Shown: positions 60,248 to 64,000 of the stretch, piece after piece
Layout of the letters: every line of letters begins with the position of its first letter
Position numbering within the stretch: position 1 is the stretch's first letter
Source: Ilumatobacteraceae bacterium
GTDB lineage: Bacteria > Actinomycetota > Acidimicrobiia > Acidimicrobiales > Ilumatobacteraceae
NCBI GenBank assembly: GCA_013213745.1
Contig: JABSQH010000090.1
Coordinates: forward strand, 32,210-96,209
Length of the DNA stretch: 64,000 bases
Reading direction: 5' to 3'
Program-made: the position numbers and the translations under genes
Notes under the pieces: generated by a model
Told to the model about the DNA's origin: nothing
What the model saw: the letters and a program-made list of their open reading frames with translations, nothing else
The model's database searches: none

Positions 60248-61858
60248 TCAGGCTTCGCGGTGCGGGAGGTCGTCGGGCCCGCGGCGACCGAGCTCGCGCT
60301 CGAGCGATTCGATGCGCTCGTACAGCCGGTGAATCCGCCGTAGCGAACCGGGCGGCAACAGCGTCGGCGCGGCGTCGAGGTCGTCGATGACCCGCTCGTG
60401 ATCGTCGATCCACGTCTGACGCTCCTCTTCGGCCGCCGACCCGCCATCGACCCACCGCCGGTACACGCTGGTCACCGCAGGATCGCTCGCCGCTCCGCAG
60501 ACACGCAGCGCTTCGAGTTCGAACTTCCAGTCCTCGCACACTCGCAGAGAGTCGTCGTACGACAGGCCGAGCGCGCGGACGGCACCGAGCGGCACCGCGT
60601 ACGAAGAGGGCGGTGAACGATTGGAGCGGATGGTGTCGATCACGTCGAGCGTCGGTGGGTACATCGCCTCGAACCCGCTGACGTTCACGAACCCGACCTC
60701 ATCGTCGCGGCGCTCGACCCACTGCGCCACCACGCCAGCGCGCACGACGCGACCGGGCGACTCGGCGGCGAGACGTTTGAACGTGGCCACCCAATCGGAG
60801 GTGACCACGTCGTCGTCGTCGAGCACGGCGACGTAGCGCCCGCGAGCAGTTTCGAGACCGATATTGAGCGGCGCGCTCCGGCCGCCGTGATCGACGTGGT
60901 GCACGTACACGCGCTCGGCGAACGACGACGTGAACGAACCGACCAGCGCTTCGACCTCGGCAACCACTGCGTGGTCGGAGTGGTGAACGAGGAGGCGGAC
61001 CTCGAAGTCGTCGTCATGCTGAGCGGCGAGGGTGGTCAGCGTCTCGACGAGCGAAGCACGATCGCCCCGCGTGCGGGTCAGCACGGACAAGAACGGCCTG
61101 GTGCGAGACACCGCCGACGCAGCGGTGCTCTCGGCGGTTGCGCGGCGATAGGCGCGTACGAATTGATAGGTCGAACCGTGTCTGCCGGCGCGGTCCCGTA
61201 GGGACCGCAAGTGGTCGCGGAGCGTGGTCGATCCGAAAACCGGTAGGCCGAGGGGTTCTTGCTGTTCGGTGTCAGGGATCACGACGTCGGCACGGCCGAG
61301 CTCCTCCCACCCGACGAAGGTCGCATCGAGTCGCCGTTCGTCGAAGAGCGTGATGTGCGTCGAGTCGAGCAGTCCGACCTCGGTCACGTCCCACCGACCG
61401 AGCAGGAGCTTGGCCGCCAGGTCGTAGTGGGCAACGTTGGGGATGCTCACGACGAGCACCGGGGGCTCGTCGGCCGCCAGGCGGTCCACGACATCGGACA
61501 GCACACGCATCGTGCGATCGAGATCGGGAAGGTGTTCGATCACGTCGAGCGCAGCAATGGCGACGATCGGCGGACCTTGCTCGACTTCCGCCGCAACCTG
61601 GTCGACGACGTCGTTCCCAAGCAGATCGAGCGCAAAGGCCGAGCGCCCCCGCTCACGCATCGCCTCGACGTTCGCTGGGTCAAGGTCACCGCCGAGGTAC
61701 GAGAAGCCGAACGTCTCCACCGCCGCGCCAAGCGAGCCGACGCCAGCCCCGAGGTCGAGTACTCGCCCGACACGGCATGTCGAGGCGATCAATCGAGCGG
61801 CGCGGGCATAGGTGGAGCCCCACGAGAACTCGAAGTCGTATCGCAGACGGTCGTTCAT
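60248..61858 (-). CDS. SAM-methyltransferase plus GT2 glycosyltransferase fusion
   Basis: This is a 536-residue bifunctional-looking protein. Residues about 1-210 form a class I methyltransferase: VLDLGAGVGSLGAAVE as the SAM-binding loop (33-44 core), then YLGGDLDPANV and AALDVIEHLPDLDRTM. From about 255 a GT2 domain follows: FLSVLTRTRGDRASL, VAVLDDDDVVTSDW and CEDWKFELEALRVCG. Such combinations make a sugar and then methylate it, or methylate a terminal residue. With a Wzt that carries a glycan-binding domain, a methylated cap is a plausible signal, but this is inference. It overlaps the upstream GT2 gene by TGATG. Confidence 0.82.
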   Translation of the reverse strand: MNDRLRYDFEFSWGSTYARAARLIASTCRVGRVLDLGAGVGSLGAAVETFGFSYLGGDLDPANVEAMRERGRSAFALDLLGNDVVDQVAAEVEQGPPIVAIAALDVIEHLPDLDRTMRVLSDVVDRLAADEPPVLVVSIPNVAHYDLAAKLLLGRWDVTEVGLLDSTHITLFDERRLDATFVGWEELGRADVVIPDTEQQEPLGLPVFGSTTLRDHLRSLRDRAGRHGSTYQFVRAYRRATAESTAASAVSRTRPFLSVLTRTRGDRASLVETLTTLAAQHDDDFEVRLLVHHSDHAVVAEVEALVGSFTSSFAERVYVHHVDHGGRSAPLNIGLETARGRYVAVLDDDDVVTSDWVATFKRLAAESPGRVVRAGVVAQWVERRDDEVGFVNVSGFEAMYPPTLDVIDTIRSNRSPPSSYAVPLGAVRALGLSYDDSLRVCEDWKFELEALRVCGAASDPAVTSVYRRWVDGGSAAEEERQTWIDDHERVIDDLDAAPTLLPPGSLRRIHRLYERIESLERELGRRGPDDLPHREA

Positions 61859-62775
61859 CAGCCCTGGTACTCGAAGCGATGTGGGCCGTAGTGCCGTCCG
61901 ACAAAGTCAGCGACGCCAGCCGCTCCGCCAACGGGCTCGGGCACGTCTCCGGCGAGCACTCGCTGCTTGAACTCCGCCACAGCGTCGGCGGCCACAGGAT
62001 CTGCGCCGCCATCGACCGCACCGAGGAAGGCGTCCTCCAGATCGCGCCGGCCGTACTTGCGGTACAACCACAGACGAGCGAGGTGGCTCGACCGGGCCGC
62101 ACCGGGCGTCCAGCGGACCGCGCCCTCGGTGGCGATCGGCTTGTCGTGCACCACCACTGCCGAGGGGACGTAGCGCACGGTGTACCCGGCGGCACGGACG
62201 CGCCACGACAGGTCGACGTCGTCGCCGTACAACGGGAAGAAGTGATCGTCGAAGCCGCCGACCTCCTCGAACACGGCACGACGCATCAGCAGCGAGAATC
62301 CGCATGCCCACGACGTGTCGCCGGTGATCGGGTCGTACGCCTTGGGATGCTCGATCGGCACCTGGCGCGCCTCGGCGATACCGACGTGGTCGTCGCGAAT
62401 GACCTGCAACAGTTGCTGCAGCGCAGTCGGCGCCGGGTACGTGTCGGGGTTGAGCACCCAGATCAGATCGGAGTCCGAGCGGGAAGCAAGACGATTGGAC
62501 CCGCCGGCCGAACCAAGGTTGGCGTCGAAGAACTCGTGTGTCACATCGGACGTGGCGGCGCGCAGCGCGTCACCCAGCGCCTCGATGTCGGCCGACGACA
62601 AACACTGTTGTGGCGAGCAGTCGCCGTATCGCACCGACGCATCGCCCAATGTGCCCACGTCGCGAGCGCGACGGATAGAGGCGGCGAGGGCGTGCGCCAG
62701 CCGCAACTGCTCATCGGCCTCGTTGTCGAACAGCACGACCTGGATGGCCAGTGAAGGACCCCGCGCTGTGCTCAC
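61858..62775 (-). CDS. Family 2 glycosyltransferase, rhamnosyltransferase-like
   Basis: This 305-residue GT2 protein has an N-terminal IQVVLFDNEADEQL strand, FFDANLGSAGGSNRL (the G-rich loop of rhamnosyltransferase-like enzymes), VLNPDTYPAP as the metal/donor site, and FFPLYGDDVDLSWRVRAAG as the acceptor-side motif. A Cys-rich stretch (YGDCSPQQC) between strand one and the loop is an insertion of unknown role. It overlaps genes on both sides (ATGA and TGATG), so it is part of one translationally coupled set of three. Confidence 0.85.
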   Translation of the reverse strand: MSTARGPSLAIQVVLFDNEADEQLRLAHALAASIRRARDVGTLGDASVRYGDCSPQQCLSSADIEALGDALRAATSDVTHEFFDANLGSAGGSNRLASRSDSDLIWVLNPDTYPAPTALQQLLQVIRDDHVGIAEARQVPIEHPKAYDPITGDTSWACGFSLLMRRAVFEEVGGFDDHFFPLYGDDVDLSWRVRAAGYTVRYVPSAVVVHDKPIATEGAVRWTPGAARSSHLARLWLYRKYGRRDLEDAFLGAVDGGADPVAADAVAEFKQRVLAGDVPEPVGGAAGVADFVGRHYGPHRFEYQG

Positions 62776-63686
62776 TCGCCGATCGGCCCACTTCGCGGCC
62801 GGTCGGTCTCGTGCATCCGGGCGTACCGCTCCTCGGGGTCGTCCGGGTCAGCATCGAGTGAGGCCAGCGCAACCCACGGTTCGTTGACGGTGTGCCGCTC
62901 CCCCCGCGGACCGGCACCTCGGCGGATGGCTCGTATCCATGCCACCCGACCCGGTCGGCCAGACGACACGAGATCGAGCGCGTCGGCGTCGACTGCCTCG
63001 TCGAGCAAGGCCAACAATCGATCGAGCAGCATGGCCGGCGCTTGGTCGGTGACCACGGTGTCGTCGCCAACCAACACGACCGGACCGTCGAGCAGCGGAT
63101 CGGCGAGAGCACCGACGGCCCACGGAGCTGCGTCGCCGAGGTCCTCCTCCAGGCGGTGGACCCGAAGTCCGCTGCGTTCGAGCGCATTCAACGTCAGCGG
63201 ATCAGATGTTGCGTTGTCGACGATCTCGATACGACTGATGCCGGCGGCGCGCAGCCACGCAACCATCGCGTCGAGCGACCGACGGCGATTCCGTACCAGG
63301 ATGAACGCAGCGACGGGGGCAGTCTCGGCGGGCACGACGGCCTCCACGGAGGCCGCTGGAACCGTCGGCGGACTCTTCTTGCGGCGAGACAGCGCCGCCG
63401 CCGGTTGGCGGACGCGCTGGCCGACTTTCAGTTCGGGGAGGGCGCGCAACCGATCGAGTTCCTGTTCCGCGGCTGTGGCTCGGGCTTCGGCATGTTCGAC
63501 GGCGGCGAGCAAATCGCCGACATCGCGGGCGCCAAGTGCTCCCATCGCATCGGTCGCACGGCGCAGCTGGGCTGTGTCGAGCGCCCGTGCGTGGGCGCGT
63601 TCGGCAGCCTCGTCGAGGCGGTGCTGCATCGACGCTGGAGTACCGGCCAGACCGGCGTCGGCGGTCCGATCGGACGGAGCCCACAT
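62772..63686 (-). CDS. Coiled-coil plus GT-A-like glycosyltransferase protein
   Basis: This 304-residue protein starts with a heptad-like Ala/Glu/Arg helix (about 20-85; RLDEAAERAHARALD, AEARATAAEQELDRLRAL), then a Ser/Pro-rich linker. From about 125 a short nucleotide-sugar-like alpha/beta domain follows (PVAAFILVRNRRRSLDAMV, GISRIEIVDNATSDP, VVLVGDDTVVTDQAPAMLL). The DDT at the expected site is consistent with a GT-A fold, but the domain is short and may be degenerate or catalytically weak. It is the first gene of the minus-strand set of three. It may be a scaffold with residual fold similarity to glycosyltransferases. Confidence 0.55.
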   Translation of the reverse strand: MWAPSDRTADAGLAGTPASMQHRLDEAAERAHARALDTAQLRRATDAMGALGARDVGDLLAAVEHAEARATAAEQELDRLRALPELKVGQRVRQPAAALSRRKKSPPTVPAASVEAVVPAETAPVAAFILVRNRRRSLDAMVAWLRAAGISRIEIVDNATSDPLTLNALERSGLRVHRLEEDLGDAAPWAVGALADPLLDGPVVLVGDDTVVTDQAPAMLLDRLLALLDEAVDADALDLVSSGRPGRVAWIRAIRRGAGPRGERHTVNEPWVALASLDADPDDPEERYARMHETDRPRSGPIGE

Positions 63687-63758
63687 CGCCGAAGGACGCT
63701 ACCAGCAGGCGTCGAGCGCCCCCGCTGATGGGCGCAGCGCGCAGTACGCTTCGGGGCA

Positions 63759-64000
63759 ATGGCTGCGGTTCCGAACCCGCGCGTCTCCACGACGCCACGG
63801 TCGTTCCCGGTCGCGCTCGAAGTGATGGCCAACGTGTTTCGCCGGCCGCTGTCGTTCTTGTGGGCGCACGGCTTCCGCTTTCTCGGCGTGCTCGATGCGC
63901 TCGGCCTCTACGCGTTGATGGTGGCGATCAGCTTCGTCCGTTTCGGATTCGGTTGGGAATGGGACACCTACCCGCTGTCGCACTACTTCGTCGGATTCAC
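63759..64000 (+). CDS. Membrane protein, cut by the window edge
   Basis: Only the first ~80 codons are present. The ATG at 63759 leads into a short Arg/Pro/Ser N-terminus and then a hydrophobic segment of about 22 residues (FRFLGVLDALGLYALMVAISFV), so it is an integral membrane protein. The end of the window reads WDTYPLSHYFVGF, in which the sequence remains open. It could be a polyprenyl-phosphate sugar transferase, a membrane polymerase or an unrelated membrane enzyme; nothing here discriminates. It is divergent from the coiled-coil glycosyltransferase-like gene, with 72 bases between. Confidence 0.55.
   Translation, partial: MAAVPNPRVSTTPRSFPVALEVMANVFRRPLSFLWAHGFRFLGVLDALGLYALMVAISFVRFGFGWEWDTYPLSHYFVGF

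Noticed and set aside
1..64000. CRISPR arrays, insertion sequences, prophage genes, tRNA or rRNA genes
   Set aside because: I found no regularly spaced repeats, transposase motifs, integrases, phage structural genes or tRNA-like cloverleafs; gene gaps are short throughout.

Overview
The window is GC-rich DNA from an actinobacterium. Several things fit a deep actinobacterial lineage such as Acidimicrobiia (for example an Ilumatobacter-like marine organism): the DnaE2/ImuA/ImuB mutasome with LexA boxes of the GAAC-N4-GTTC type, a homodimeric AceE pyruvate dehydrogenase, an actinobacterial E2/Lpd pair, frequent ATGA, GTGA and TGATG gene overlaps, and secreted proteins with ~120-residue beta repeats. 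The lineage is an inference; no rRNA or tRNA gene is present to confirm it.

From 0.5 to 15.3 kb, mostly on the minus strand, lie a TesB-like thioesterase, an MgtE magnesium channel, the error-prone polymerase dnaE2 behind LexA boxes, a TetR-controlled heterodimeric ABC exporter operon, a Nudix hydrolase, an orphan response regulator, and an SOS-boxed imuA-imuB pair. From 15.4 to 22.2 kb is a tightly overlapping five-gene minus-strand operon: SWIM zinc finger, DUF5691, MoxR AAA+ ATPase, DUF5682 and VWA protein. It looks like one ATPase-driven remodelling system of unknown target.

From 23 to 27.5 kb is a lipoate/2-oxoacid dehydrogenase locus (lpd, E2, and a single-chain LipB-LipA fusion). Next come two tandem thioredoxin-like lipoproteins at 28.2-29.5 kb. 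The first has a normal WCSVC active site. The second has an in-frame TGA exactly where the first active-site cysteine belongs, and a SECIS-like hairpin follows. This is the most interesting feature here: a probable selenocysteine (UxxC) thioredoxin lipoprotein beside its cysteine paralogue. Then follow an epimerase/FAD oxidoreductase/SRPBCC/MarR/ArgJ run, a short-chain dehydrogenase, a large SpoIID-PG-binding-SGNH-repeat surface protein, RNase HI, a second SGNH-repeat surface protein, AceE and an HhH-GPD protein.

From 44 to 64 kb is a cell-surface polysaccharide cluster: GT2 and CgeB-like glycosyltransferases (several two-domain), a HAD-fold protein, a sulfotransferase, a methyltransferase-GT2 fusion, small coiled-coil proteins, a polytopic membrane protein and a Wzm/Wzt-type ABC exporter whose ATPase carries a C-terminal glycan-recognition domain. 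The likely product is a decorated, possibly sulfated polysaccharide exported by the ABC pathway. The last gene, a membrane protein, runs off the right edge.
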